A stretch of 64,000 nt of DNA from Bombardia bombarda (Eukaryota; Ascomycota; Sordariomycetes; Sordariales; Lasiosphaeriaceae), in contig JAULSR010000011.1 of the NCBI GenBank assembly GCA_030512295.1, positions 948,501-1,012,500 on the forward strand, in the 5' to 3' direction. Each line of letters starts with the position of its first letter. Position 1 is the first letter of the stretch. Position numbers and translations under genes: made by a program. Positions 46,018-57,431 of the stretch are shown here, in pieces. The notes below the pieces were generated by a model. The model did no database searches. It was not told the DNA's origin and was given only the letters and a program-made list of their open reading frames with translations.

Positions 46018-46457
46018 GATGAATTCCACAAAAAAGTATTGTAACCTCGAGCTTTGTGAAAACGAAAGACGTTGGTCTGGGTCGGTCCAAGCGACCATAA
46101 GAATCGCCCCTACTACGCCGCCCCTGCTTGCGGCTAATGTCGGGTTGGTCAGAGAAGGGGTCGTTCGATGATGGTGGCTTGGCCTGCTTAGCTAAGCCGA
46201 GCTGCTGAGATGGCCCACTCTTCCAATCAACCCCCACCCTGGCTCATGCGCGCCCTTCGAGGGGCATGGGTTGTCGCCCAAGAATATTTAGCAAACAGCA
46301 CACTCAAGTCTCTAGATAGAGAGATCGCGACAAGACCGTATTCTACAATTTCACCCCAGGACATAAACTAGACTCTTTCACTAGTGTCTTTCACTAGTCA
46401 ACAACACATTTGCGTCTCCTAACAACCACCTCGAATTTTTGTACCATCATATCCGCC
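46018..46457. promoter_or_regulatory. Divergent promoter region, Bna4/MetAP1
   Basis: 440 bases serve both outward-facing genes. A directly repeated TTTCACTAG (about 46377-46399) sits 60-80 bases before the MetAP1 start. No specific factor site could be assigned. Confidence 0.45.
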
Positions 46458-47894
46458 ATGGCCGAAGAACCCCCAACTAAGAGAAAGTGCCTTAGCGCCG
46501 ACTGCGAGAACGATGCGGGCTCGCTCCAGTGCCCCAAGTGCCTGTCGCTAGGCATCAAGGACAGCTTCTTCTGCTCCCAGGACTGCTTCAAGAAGAACTG
46601 GGTAAGTCGGGACAAACCCTCCTCCACTGCGCTGTTCTTTGGCAAGCCCGGGGACCCCAATGCTGATCGCGCGCCAACCGACAAAACAGAACACACACAA
46701 GTCTATGCACAAGCAAGAAAACAGTATATTCCACCGTATCTTTCCTCCCAAGGCCGTCTCTAAATATGATCCAGAAACCGGCTACTTTAATCCTTTCCCG
46801 ACCTTCAACTACACCGGATCCCTCCGACCCGTCTACCCCCTGTCCCCGAAGCGCGAAATTCCCAAGTCGATACCGCACCCAGACTATGCCGCCGACGGCA
46901 TCCCCAAGGCCGGCCGGTCCTTTGGCCGGTCCAACAAGATCGACCTGCTCGACGCCAAGGCCCAGGAGGGCATGCGCAAGGTCTGCCGCCTGGCGAGAGA
47001 GGTGCTTGACATCGCCGCTGCGGCTGTCCGCCCCGGCATCACGACAGACGAGATCGACGAGATCGTACACAAGGCCTGCATCGAGCGCAACGTGAGACCA
47101 ATTACCCCTTTCCCCCCCAATCTCTACAGACCATAAGACACGCTAACACCACCCCCAGTCTTACCCCTCGCCCCTCAACTACAACCACTTCCCCAAGTCA
47201 GTCTGCACATCAGTCAATGAGGTCATCTGTCACGGCATCCCGGACAAGCGCATCCTCGTGGACGGCGATATCGTCAACCTCGACGTGACACTCTACCACG
47301 AGGGCTACCACGGCGACCTAAACGAGACATACTACGTCGGCGACCGGTCGCGGGCCGACCCTGACACGGTCCGCGTCACCGAGACGGCGCGCGAGTGCCT
47401 GGCGGAGGCCATCAAGGCGGTCAAGCCCGGCACGCTGTTCCGCGAGTTCGGCAACATCATCGAGAAGCACGCCAAGGAGAGGGGCTGCAGCGTCATCCGC
47501 ACCTATGTTGGTCACGGTATCAACAGCGTGTTCCACTGCGCGCCCAACATTCCGCATTATGCGAGGAATAAGGCGGTCGGCGAGTGCAAGCCAGGCATGA
47601 CGTTTACGATTGAGCCCATGATTGCGCTGGGCAAGTATAGGGATGTGACGTGGCCGGATAACTGGACGAGCACCACGGTGGATGGGAAGAAGACGGCGCA
47701 GTTTGGTAAGTGTTTTGTCAAATGTTTGTTTTCGCATTGAGAATTCTGACCTTTTACTTTCTGCAGAGCACACCTTGTTGGTAACCGAGACGGGCGTGGA
47801 AATCTTGACAGCTCGGCAAGAAAACTCGCCCGGTGGGCCAATACCGATGCCGACGGCGGCTGAGGCCAAGCCGGTAACAAACGGCACAAGCTAG
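46458..47894 (+). CDS. map1: Methionine aminopeptidase type 1
   Basis: Removes the initiator Met from nascent proteins at the ribosome. Exons 46458-46601, 46690-47091, 47159-47705 and 47767-47894, 406 aa. The N-terminus carries the ribosome-binding zinc fingers of eukaryotic MetAP1: CLSADCEND...CPKCL and FFCSQDCFKKNW. The catalytic domain has the five metal ligands in order: Asp in VNLDVTLYH, Asp in GYHGDLNET, His in YVGHGI, Glu in TIEPM and Glu in LLVTETGVE, the last reached by splicing the final intron (G|AG). The His of YPSPLNYNHFPKS, which helps in substrate binding, is also present. The tail is Ala/Pro-rich (PIPMPTAAEAKP). Nothing is missing. Exon 3 silent sites run from C-rich to G-rich. 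Confidence 0.97.
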
Positions 47895-49126
47895 GTGTCG
47901 TTTGCCCATGTGCATATCAACAGATAAAATATCTATAGGTGGCGACGCTCACCGCGCTCATGATACCCTGCTGGAGGTTTCATCTCTATTCAGATCCCGC
48001 CCTTGAGCAAGAGCAATGTCTTTTTAAAAATCAACCGCCAAGGGGAATACTAGAGACAGCAGCGATGAAGTTTATAAGACGGCGAAATCATTTGTCCCTT
48101 TTGGTATTTGTTCAGTACGAGATGAGCATGACTTGTTGGAGTTCAGATGGGAGAGCGAGGATGGCATCAAGCATTTCTGTGAGTTTACTTTGACGCCATG
48201 TATTTAACAGCATCTTGATTACCATACTTCCATCTTGGACGCCGGTTTTCAGCATCGCATTTTGCTTGTCAGTCCCCCTCACAAGTCGCAACGGACAGCC
48301 TTGTCGTGCAGGTCACTAGGCATCCATAGCGGGGCATGCGCACACATCCTCGGCAGATTGGGTACCTTAAGTTTCCGGCCTACCTGTCGGTGATGGATGG
48401 TTGCAGAGCTTGGATTACTGAAATCAAATGCCTTGTCATGTCGACTATCCCAGAGTATAAGTTGCCAAGGGAGGTAGGTAATGGGACAAAATAAAAAGTA
48501 GGAGTTCGGCCGGGAGGGAAAGTGATTTGAAAATGTAACTCTTGTAACCCTATGATCCCATTTGTTGATTATTTATTGGGGAAGAGATGGAAAGCGTTGG
48601 AGCTTCCATCTCCATCCGCCCCCATTCCCCGCCCCACCCCAACCAGCCGAGCAAGACAAGGTGCAAAAGCTTGGGCCACTTTGCGAGATTGGACTGCCCC
48701 GACCCCGACCGCCGGCCACCAACCACCAACCTTATTGCAAATCCCAAGGTATCCACGCATCCACGCACTCCTACCACGTGTGTGTAGACAGCTTCGCTTC
48801 CATTTTCCTCCTTCAAACCACGCACAACTCAACCCTAACGAGACCGACTTATCCAGATTCCTGTTGCTCTTCCGACAGCCCCACGACCTACCTACCGACA
48901 CCGGCGCAAAAGGGATACAGACAGACAAGCTCCTCCGACCTGTTGGACCATCCGCTCGACACGGGCGCACGACACCCACACACACCCACACTCCATCGCA
49001 TCGTCGCGTATCGCAAACGGCCTTCGTTAACCCCGGACGAGACGAGAGATCGCTCCTGATAGGAAGCCACATTTACAACCAACGAGCAAACACCACCCGT
49101 CCGCTCAACCACCCCCAACCGCCAAC
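47895..49126. other. Intergenic and Erv14 leader
   Basis: 1.2 kb between two plus-strand genes. The frames at 48550-49170 on both strands are C-rich leader DNA with overlapping chance frames. A long CA/CC-rich 5' leader upstream of 49127 is likely. No gene supported. Confidence 0.4.
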
Positions 49127-49874
49127 ATGTCGGGCGAAGCGTGGTTATACCTCTTCGCCGTGCTCATAAATGCCGTCAACCTGTTTCTCCAAGTCTTCTT
49201 CACCATCATGTACAGCGATCTCGAATGGTATGTTTTTTTTTTTTTTTTTGCTGCGTTAGCTGTATCCACCATATCATGACGCGACCGTCACGCCTCCCCA
49301 CCTGAGCTTTGCTGTACCTCCCCCGCCAGCTCCAGCTCCAGCTTGAGAGCAAGCTTTGTCTTTGGAAATGCCTGACGCTAACTTTCTCTACCTCTAGCGA
49401 CTACATCAACCCTATCGACCTCTGTAACCGCCTCAACACATACATCATCCCCGAAGTTGCCGTCCACGGATTCTTGACCTTCTTGTTCCTCATCAACGGG
49501 TACTGGGTGCCGCTGATCCTCAACCTGCCGCTCTTGGGATGGAATGTCAAGAAGTAGGTGGCCCCCCTCCCGCTGCTGCTCGCAGAGTAGAGTAAAGCTT
49601 CATTCGACGATGAGACTGGTGCTAACTGTTTTGGTGCGATAGGATCGTCGATAATGCGCATCTCCTTGACGCGACCGAGATCTTCCGGAAGCTGAACGTG
49701 CACAAGAAGGTATACTACTGTAATCATAGTGGTGGTGCTGGGCAACCATGGAACGATGCTAACCGGGAGTTTGTTCTATAGGAATCATTCACCAAGCTCG
49801 GGTTCCACCTCATCCTGTTCTTCTTCTACCTATACAGCATGATCGTCGCCCTGATCAAAGACGAGGCCCACTAA
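49127..49874 (+). CDS. erv14: ER cargo receptor Erv14/cornichon
   Basis: Cornichon-family receptor that loads membrane proteins into COPII vesicles at the ER. Exons 49127-49227, 49398-49553, 49643-49709 and 49782-49874 (TG|C, AA|G and phase-0 junctions), 138 aa, the exact usual length. Sequence marks: WLYLFAVLINAVNLFLQVFFTIMYSDLECDYINP (residues about 6-40), DLCNRLN, the middle membrane segment PEVAVHGFLTFLFLINGYW, DATEIFRKLNVHKK, and a last membrane segment HLILFFFYLYSMIVALI. The short tail ends DEAH. Intron 1 contains a 17-base T run soon after its donor. Nearby genes are unrelated. Confidence 0.97.
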
Positions 49875-51059
49875 AGCGTCGCCTTTCCTCCGAGAAACAA
49901 TTTTTCGACCTGGCTGTTTTCATACCCGATCAAACCCCATCCAACACACCATTCTAACGTTTTCGTACATACGGCAAAGAAGTGCCAGTTGGCAGGCGCG
50001 GGCAGGGAGTGGGGAAGGCTGGGAAAGGATGAAGGGGTTGCTGGGTTTGGGGCGAAGCTCAAGTATCAGAGTTATTTGTTGGAATGGAAGCGGCGGTGGG
50101 GAATGTGCGGGGAGCGGGATGGTACGATACAGACACAAGACACGCAAACGAACGAAAGAACATGGCGGATAATGATGAAATTCGGGATTTTGGCTGGGCT
50201 TCTTGCTTATTAATGGGAGGGGGAGCGTTACACTGACTTCTTTGTGGTGCGGTGGTAGCGGCAGCTCGGATTGGATCTGGATAGAACACGCACACACATT
50301 TTCTCTCTCTCCTCTTTCTTGCTCTTCACCAAGGGACGCATGGAACAATAATGACTGAACTATATGTTGGGGTTTCGGATGGCGAAGTTTCAGATAGGGG
50401 AAAGGTCACATGGAGGGGGAGTGAAATTAATTAAGCTTGCTCTGTTGCTGTTGCTGTTGATGGTGTTATCACTGTGGTGGGGTTTGCAAGTTATTCGGAA
50501 ATATACCTATTATCTGTATCTGCTACTAGACGGGGTAGTGGCGTGCGGTTTTGTTCAGTTCTCGAACACATTCATTTCTATATCATGACCATTTTCTTTT
50601 ACTTGACTGTCAATCATGAAGAAAGAAGCCACTGATGCCTTGCCTAAATTTTTGCAGAACTTTCCGTGTCGTAACGTTGAACATGTTCCGAAATCCTGTC
50701 TTTCTCGATCACCAGCACAGAGATGTGGAAGCTCACATAAGCTTTGGCAACTTTCCCAAAGCTTGTTTGGTCCCGGCCCTCCATGAGCAGGGCAATGCTG
50801 CTCTTTAAAATATGGCCCGTGCGCTGTCCCGTTGAGAATTTGCCAGCCGGCGAAACCTTAATGCACCAACCCCTGCTGCCCGCTGGCACTGAGCCCCGGG
50901 CCACTCAGCTCAGCGGCGGATAGCGCTGCGCGCCTTGCCTTTGATGGTGCAGGTTGCATCTCCAACTGTCACAATTCCACACAACCAGAATTGCCACTCT
51001 CAATCCACAGCAAACGAACAGCAAACGAACAGAAAACCAACAGCGAACCACACACAATC
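49875..51059. other. Intergenic between Erv14 and Prp17
   Basis: 3' UTR of Erv14, then the leader of Prp17 with a repeated AACAGCAAACGAACAG-type stretch around 51010-51035. Small frames have no motifs. No gene supported. Confidence 0.4.
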
Positions 51060-52753
51060 ATGGCGACGAACCCAACGCCCTTCGGCGACTACCCGCCCAA
51101 CCTCGCAGTCCAAGACGCCGTCGTCGTCCGCCAAGAAGCCACAGCCGACCACGCCGTCGTGCCCTACACGGGCGCCGACCTGATGCGCCCGCGCCTCGGC
51201 CCCGCCAACCCCTACAAAGACGACACCACCGCCGCCGAGCAGACCTCCCTCAAGCGCAAGAACGTCCTGACCGGCCACGCCTCCGAGACCTTCATCAGCG
51301 AGCACACCTTCCGCAGCAAGCACCGCGCCGTCGAGCGCGCCGGCGGCCCGGGAAGGGAATTCATGAGCCCCGCCGAGCTGAAGGCGCAGACGGCCAAGAT
51401 CAGGGCGATGCGAGAGGACAAGGGCGATGCCACGGTGGCGGATGGGGATGGCGCGTATGTCGGGCCTTGGGCGAGGTATAAGGCGGAAGAGTGGGAGAGG
51501 GTGGAGGAGGGCGGGGTGTTGGGGAGTGATGAGGAGTACGAGGTTGTTACTGAGGAGGAGGAGGAAGAGGTGGTACAGAGCGGGACGGTAGTGAAAGCGC
51601 CGGCGGGGAGTCTGGCGAGGAGGAAGGAGCTGGGGGAGCTGGGAGAGGAGACGACAACATTCCATGCTGAGAGCCAGTTCGATTACTTGGGCAGGACGTA
51701 CATGCATGTGCCACAGGATCTGGGACATTCGCTGCAGAAAGAGGTGGGGAGCGTGACAAATTATATCCCAAAGAAGCTGACGCATACGTGGCGGCATCAT
51801 GGGGGCAAGCCGGTCACTTCGCTCAGGTTGTTTCCTGGGTCGAGTCATCTGGGGTTGTCGGGTGGGACGGACGGTACGGTCAAGATCTGGGATGTGTATC
51901 GGAGCAAGGAGCTGCTGCGGTCGTATTCGGGACATGGCAAGGCGATTACGGACTTGTCGTTTAATACGGACGGGACGAGGTTCTTGAGTGGTGGGTTTGA
52001 TCGGTGGATCAAGATGTGGGATACTGAGACGGGGCAGTGTCTGAATCGGTTCCATATGGGGAAGACGCCGCATGTCATTCGGTTTAATCCGTCGGCGGAG
52101 ATGGGGCATGAGTTTTTGGCGGGGCTGAGCGATAATCGGATCGTGCAGTATGACACGAGGGCGCCGGGGAAGGACGCGGTGCAAGAGTATGATCATCATC
52201 TGGGGGCGATCAATACGATTGAGTTTGTGGATGATACGAGGAGGTTCATGACGACGTCGGATGATAGGAGTTTGAGGGTGTGGGAGTATGGGATTCCGGT
52301 GGAGATTAAGACGATCAGGTATGTCTCCCTCCTTCTCTTCCCTGGTGATGACAGAACTAACACATCCCTCACAGCGAACCCGACATGTTTGCCCTCACCA
52401 AATCGACACAGCATCCCTCGGGCAAGTACGTGCTCTACCAGTGCAGCGACAACTCCATCGTCGCCTACTCGGCATCCTCGGACAAGTTCCGCCAGAATCG
52501 GAAGAAGTCGTGGCGCGGCCACAACACAGCGGGAAGCGCCATCGGGCTCACGTGCAGCCCCGACGGCCAGTTCGTCGTCTCGGGCGACACGGGCGGCTAC
52601 GTCTGCTTCTGGGACTTCAAGACGTGCAAGATGTACCACAAGATCCACGCCGACAGCGCCGGCGGTGCGGTCAACTGCGTCGTGTGGTCAGAGCAGGAGA
52701 CGAGCAAGGTGTTTACAGCGGGGGCGAAGGGAGAGATCAAGATGTGGGATTAG
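51060..52753 (+). CDS. prp17: Pre-mRNA splicing factor Prp17/Cdc40
   Basis: Second-step splicing factor of the active spliceosome. Exons 51060-52318 and 52375-52753 (AG|C Ser), 545 aa; the ATG at 51060 is followed by MATNPTPFGDYPPNL. The N-terminal half is charged and disordered, with conserved SETFISEHTFRSKHR and the acidic EEEEEEVV block. After TYMHVPQDLG and PKKLTHTWRHHGG begins a seven-bladed WD40 propeller with GGTDGTVKIWD, SGHGKAITDLSF...GGFDRWIKMWD, IVQYDT, TSDDRSLRVWE, and final blades in exon 2 ending SGDTGGYVCFWD and GAKGEIKMWD. The protein ends exactly at the last WD as in the family. Both exons show C-rich starts and G-rich ends. Confidence 0.95.
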
Positions 52754-53545
52754 ATACGGTGGTTGGGAGTTGAGGGAGTGTAGGGAGATGAGGAGAGGTT
52801 GTTTTGCACTGCGTTGCGCTGCGTTGCATTCTTAGGCTAGGTAAGATGGTACATGGTGTTTTGCCCGCTTCTTCATCGTCGGTTCTGGGCTTGGGTTGGG
52901 CGTTTATTTACGAGGTAGGGTGAAAGAAAATGTATATGTGCTAGATCCTATGCGATGCGATACCATACAAGACCAGAATTGACAGTTGACTAGCACGACA
53001 CTGCCTACCTACTGCGCGTTTCCTGGCCGTTTTGATACTGGAGACTAAACAGCGGCTATGCCTGAGCACCCTTGGCTGCGGCTCTGTAAGCATAATGTGG
53101 TTGACGGACCAGAGGACGAACGGATAGTTCAACGAATAGACCGAGATCTTGATAAATCAAAGATAACATCGCTCAATATCTTCTATCTGCTGACCAAACC
53201 TATGCTTGCTACGAGTCCAGTTAGTGTTATTATAGCCCTTTACATGCTGAAGAGTGCTTGTAAGTGCTTGTGACAAGATTATTCAGCCTTGTAGTGTTTT
53301 TTGTGAAGAAGCCTAATAGAGAAACAAAAGAATGTCGCGTGATAACTATCACGCCCAAAACGCCCGCAAAAGTAAAACATGAATACAAATGGCGACCCAT
53401 CCCAGATCACCTTACGTGTCAATGACACTGACACCCAGAATAACACCACCGTCCCCAAATGATGTGCCCCTTATTGTTTCTCTTCGAGATGTAAAAGAAT
53501 GGCGTCCACTTGCTTGTTTCAATCGATGTTGATGAGCATAATCCA
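52754..53545. other. Intergenic
   Basis: 3' flank of Prp17 and spacer. A GCGATGC/TGCGTTGC patch near 52810-52960 and weak frames only. No gene supported. Confidence 0.35.
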
Positions 53546-53915
53546 TCATGCCATGGTGGATTCCAACGTCCCTTCTGGAGTAGCGAGCTGGTAAGTCCAG
53601 CAGCTGGGTAGCCTGCTAAACATTGTCTGTAAGCTATGGGCTCCCGTTAGTATCAGCTGGACAGGACTCACACTGTATGCTTCATCCGTTTCTAATGTCA
53701 GACGTAGCAAATCTCTTGCCTTAGATATTGGTAGCAATATGGAAAAGAACCTTACGCGCCGCTTGGATCTTCGCGTTATCCTTTCTCTTTTCCTCGAGAG
53801 TAAGTTCTTTCTCGGCAGGCTTGTCTTTCTTCTCGACAGGCTTGTCCTTCTTCTCGGGCTTGTATTTTTCGACAGCCTTGCCCTTGTCGGAACTCTTGTC
53901 CTTGTCGGAAGGCAT
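53546..53915 (-). CDS. Small lysine-rich hydrophilic protein
   Basis: ATG at 53915 followed by a frame rich in Lys-Asp-Lys-Pro units (MPSDKDKSSDKGKAVEKYK...ELTLEEKRKDNAKIQAAR). A model with exons 53915-53756, 53691-53672 and 53626-53546 reads through in frame to ATPEGTLESTMA, 86 aa. The introns have GTAAGG/TTAG and GTGAGT/ACAG. The second intron is 45 bases and in frame, so it may not be real. No recognised domain; the composition suggests an unfolded basic protein. It is the first of three tiny minus-strand genes in a gene-poor region. The C-terminal model is uncertain; the first exon is fairly convincing. Confidence 0.45.
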
Positions 53916-55479
53916 GGTTACTGTTTTTGTCTTTCTCGAGGGTTAGATCGGTAAAAGTGCGTTACGGCTAAAGTGCACTATGACGAATGTCGTTACCGGG
54001 TTACCTTACGGTCATGAAGTCTGGTATTCAAATGTGGTAATGTTCGGTTAGACGTTTGCGTGTGATGTTCGAATTCTGCAAGCCTTTGTGTGTCCTGGGA
54101 CTGTTGGTTGCCGGGTGCTTCTCTGTGCAGTTTGATTGAAGAATAGACCATTGATCAGTAGGATTCCACGTTGATTATATACTTAAGCTTGAGCTTGATG
54201 TGTCTTGAGCGGCGTATCTGTCGATGTCGTGAATCAGAACTGGAAATGAGACATATGGCTCACGCCGACACCTGTTTTGGAGATGGTAATGTTGGAGAAT
54301 CAACACAGATAGAATATGGAGCAGTGACAGGCTTCAATCCGCCTCAAGTCCGGACTGTCTTGATACATCACGTTAGAAGTACATAGTCGGACGCATTAGT
54401 GGTTCGATTGTATCTGCTTCTCTTGATCATCTGCCTATTACCATCAGACCAGCGTGCAAGAGGGCCAGAGACTGGGTGAAGCCAGCCGTAATTTACGTCT
54501 TAATATTGTGAAATCTGCCTTGTCCAAAATGCGCACATACTCGATGGGTTTGAAGTAATCCTGCTCCGACATCGATTAGTTGCTAGTCCTAGAGAGGTAT
54601 CAGGTCAACAGACCACCTGACCTTCTGCTATGTCATATAGTCAACTACAAATCACACTGCGCCATGTTGTATCGTTTGGATACTGCTGATGTCTCTCCGC
54701 CTTCCATCTTTTCATAACTGCAAAAACTGTTGGTGTAATTTTGTGTCATGACAGTTAGTATTACAAGGTTCAAGAGGTATTGAATGGCGTGACACTGTAA
54801 CGACTACTAACTATCAAGGCGAGTATGTTCTCTCATTTATTGAGGCCAGAATCGCATGATTGGGCAAATCGAGCTCGGTATGTAATACAATTATACGTAA
54901 TCATCTGTTTTGGCAGGCCTCTTGACACATTGCCCAAAAAGAAAATGAAATGAGATGTTCAAAGGCAAGAGAAGAATCAACTCTGAAGTGGTACACATAA
55001 CAGATAGGCATATAATAATGTCCCCAGCGAGTGATTGGGAGCGTGTTCGCTAGGAGCACACTGCTCTACCTATTGTCAGTCTCATATGTGCAAAAAGGTC
55101 CGTGCATGTAAAAAAGGGTCAGGGATAGGTAAATAGTGCTAACTGAACTATCAAAACGCCGCCTGTCTCCCACCGTTCCCTTAACTCTCGCTGCAACAAA
55201 AGAATGCTAAATAACTTTCCAGTCCCAAAAAAACGTCAGGCGCACCAAATAACTCCTCCCCTCATAAAATCGTGATGATGACGATTCTGTTGATGAATCC
55301 GCCCCCCCTCGCCCCCCCGTTCACTGCATGGGTTGTCTTTTTTGAAGAGGCAAGATGTGAGATGATGCCTTCAAATATTGAGTATCAGTGGCGAGCCGCT
55401 AGCGAAGCACTGGTCTACCTGCCAAGTGTAAACATTATCTATTAGCGAAACTTATATATCAACAGGTGAGTGGCACTGC
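53916..55479. other. Gene-poor spacer
   Basis: More than 1.5 kb without supportable genes: upstream region of the Lys-rich gene, then AT-rich DNA. G/C homopolymer patches at 55300-55320. No tRNA or repeat seen. Confidence 0.4.
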
Positions 55480-55866
55480 TTACTTATTGCCGCTATTATG
55501 CTTCTTCTTGTAAATGGCCTTCTTATCGATGCTGTAGTCCGCGTTTCCTTTAGCGCCGCCGAACCACATGATGGCGCCCGAGGGTTTGTCTTTAGACGAA
55601 GAATCCTTTACCGAAGAATGTTTGGACGAAGAGTGCTTGGGCGATGGGTAATTCGATGAGGAGGCCTTTGACGAAGAGTAGTTCGATGAGGCCTTTGAGG
55701 CGCTAGCGTAAGAGTCCCTGCTGTCGTCTTCATTCTCGTGCATGTATTCAAAGACGTTCACGGCATCCCGGCTGTTGGAGCTCGTATGGCTTGAGCTCCT
55801 GCCGCTTGAGGATCCTGAACCACTATTATGGCTGGAGCTCTGGTAGCTACTCGATGAGGACGGCAT
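55480..55866 (-). CDS. Small Ser/Lys-rich protein with C-terminal GW-KG-YS motif
   Basis: Single exon, 128 aa, ATG at 55866. The first 90 residues are dominated by Ser with Asn/Lys/His and read as disordered, with a short acidic insert (VFEYMHENEDDSRD). The last 32 residues are different and structured-looking: GAIMWFGGAKGNADYS then DKKAIYKKK. The same pattern ends the next small gene at 57177-57431, with the same spacing over 16 positions (G-x-[IL]-[MV]-W-x2-G-x-K-G-x3-Y-S). I do not know this family. The stop is followed by GTAAGC, which could be read as an intron donor, but splicing would change nothing in the protein. Function is unknown; the shared motif is seen directly and homology is inferred. 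Confidence 0.55.
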   Translation of the reverse strand: MPSSSSSYQSSSHNSGSGSSSGRSSSHTSSNSRDAVNVFEYMHENEDDSRDSYASASKASSNYSSSKASSSNYPSPKHSSSKHSSVKDSSSKDKPSGAIMWFGGAKGNADYSIDKKAIYKKKHNSGNK

Positions 55867-57176
55867 GTTTGCGGTTGGTATCTTTATGCATGGTTCAGCT
55901 CGGTTTACGTTAGATAGGTGTGATCGAGGGCAGCTTACGGTTGATAGGATTTATTCTTGAGGTGCTGTGGTGCTTGACTTTTGAGTGTAGATGGGGAGAT
56001 GAGGTTGATAGATGCGTGCTGTGCTTTGCTATGCGTGCTGCTCGAGTATTAATTGACATTTATTGGTAGATGAGAACATCATCTTATACGTCGGGAAGCC
56101 ATGAAGGCTTCCAAACTGCGTTCTCTACTTGTGGCTCATACTATCTACTGTCTTGGAGATTTGCTGCATCTGAATATTCAGCATGCTCGGATTATTTAGC
56201 AGTGATGGCAACGAAAAGCTCACATGCCCGGCTAATCTTGACCCACCAATTCCCCCGTTCCCAATTTCTGAAAGCTACAATCATTAAAATACCCATAGAA
56301 TCAACTGCGTGATGAGAGATTGTGTCGGATGCAGCACTTTTACGGCCGAAAGAATTAATTACCAATGCGACTTTAAGTTCTCATCTTAGGAGTTGTTCAG
56401 AGCTGGTATATATGACTACACACCACGTATACGCATGTGACACACTGCCACTCCACACGATTCGTTACGCCTAGATTCTGAAGGGATATTACAAGATGGA
56501 ATATCATGTGGCACTGTATATAACTCATGACACTCTTGTAATTGTGAACGTTGCTGGCATCATGAATTGTCATTTCCTGGTGCTTCGCCCTTACTCAGAA
56601 GCCGGCGGTGCAATTTTATACCACAGGTGCTGCGCGAGCCACGGCTAGTAATCATCACTAAGGACTTCTTTCAAGTCACGAATGTTTGAAATTGTAGTAT
56701 GTTGGTCAACTTAGTAATATTCCATCATGGGATAAAATGATGCGAAAGTACGCCTGGTTTCCGTTCCATGCGATTCCAAACTCGGCACAGAAAATGCGGA
56801 TGAATAAAAGCCCTCTCTAAATCGCCGCTAACCAGACACCCTATGTCAATCATAAAGCTTCCACCATGCCTCCCTGACGGCGTATCCTTCTTCTCTCCAT
56901 TGTCGAGGAGTGGTGATGAGTAATTCAGTTTGTCGTAGTCCAAAATTTCCTTCTCAAATGAGTGTTTTAATCTGATACTCTTCCCATGACATTGTAGACT
57001 GGGAAGTGGTGTCCATCTACGTCGAGGCAGCCGCCAGTAGCTGTTTGAGCAAAGGTAAAGTGCTCATGGTGACACCGCAACCTCGGTATGGACTTGTATC
57101 TTGCCTCAGCCTGTTAGCTCTGATATAATTAGCGATATTACCAACTGCATGGTACATACCACTTTCAGGCACGTCG
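55867..57176. other. Gene-poor spacer
   Basis: Upstream region of the Ser/Lys-rich gene with a probable spliced 5' leader (GTAAGC near 55938), then AT-rich intergenic DNA. Frames at 56070, 56725 and 57017 have no motifs. Confidence 0.35.
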
Positions 57177-57431
57177 TTACTTCTTCTTACCCTTCTCCTT
57201 GATGAGCTTGCCGTCTCCCGCACTGTAGCCACCTTTGCCCTTGCCGCCAGCAGCCCACACGAGAAAACCGGGTACTTGTCCCCTGTCGGAGTCCTTCTTA
57301 TCCTTAGTGCTAGGGCCAGGATCAGCGGTGTGCCCACCAGCATCGGGGATGTTGTTCCAGTACTCTAAAGGGATAGTTCCACCGCCGGTGTTATCGTTGC
57401 CCCCCTTGCTGGCGTCGTTGTTGTCTGCCAT
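57177..57431 (-). CDS. Small Gly/Lys-rich protein with C-terminal GW-KG-YS motif
   Basis: 84 aa from the ATG at 57431 (context CATCATGGC); an upstream in-frame ATG at 57581 would give 134 aa, but that leader looks like untranslated sequence. The N-terminal half is Gly/Asn/Asp-rich (MADNNDASKGGNDNTGG) with a short PLEYWNNIPDAGG stretch. The C-terminal part, GFLVWAAGGKGKGGYS followed by DGKLIKEK, aligns without gaps over 16 positions with the end of the gene at 55480-55866, sharing the Gly, Trp, Gly, Lys-Gly and Tyr-Ser positions. No known domain is recognised. Both are minus-strand and about 1.3 kb apart. A tandem duplication followed by divergence of the disordered halves is the likely origin. 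Confidence 0.55.
   Translation of the reverse strand: MADNNDASKGGNDNTGGGTIPLEYWNNIPDAGGHTADPGPSTKDKKDSDRGQVPGFLVWAAGGKGKGGYSAGDGKLIKEKGKKK

Noticed and set aside
51000..52199. 399-codon minus-strand frame opposite Prp17
   Set aside because: Antisense of the WD40 gene, composition-driven, no domain.
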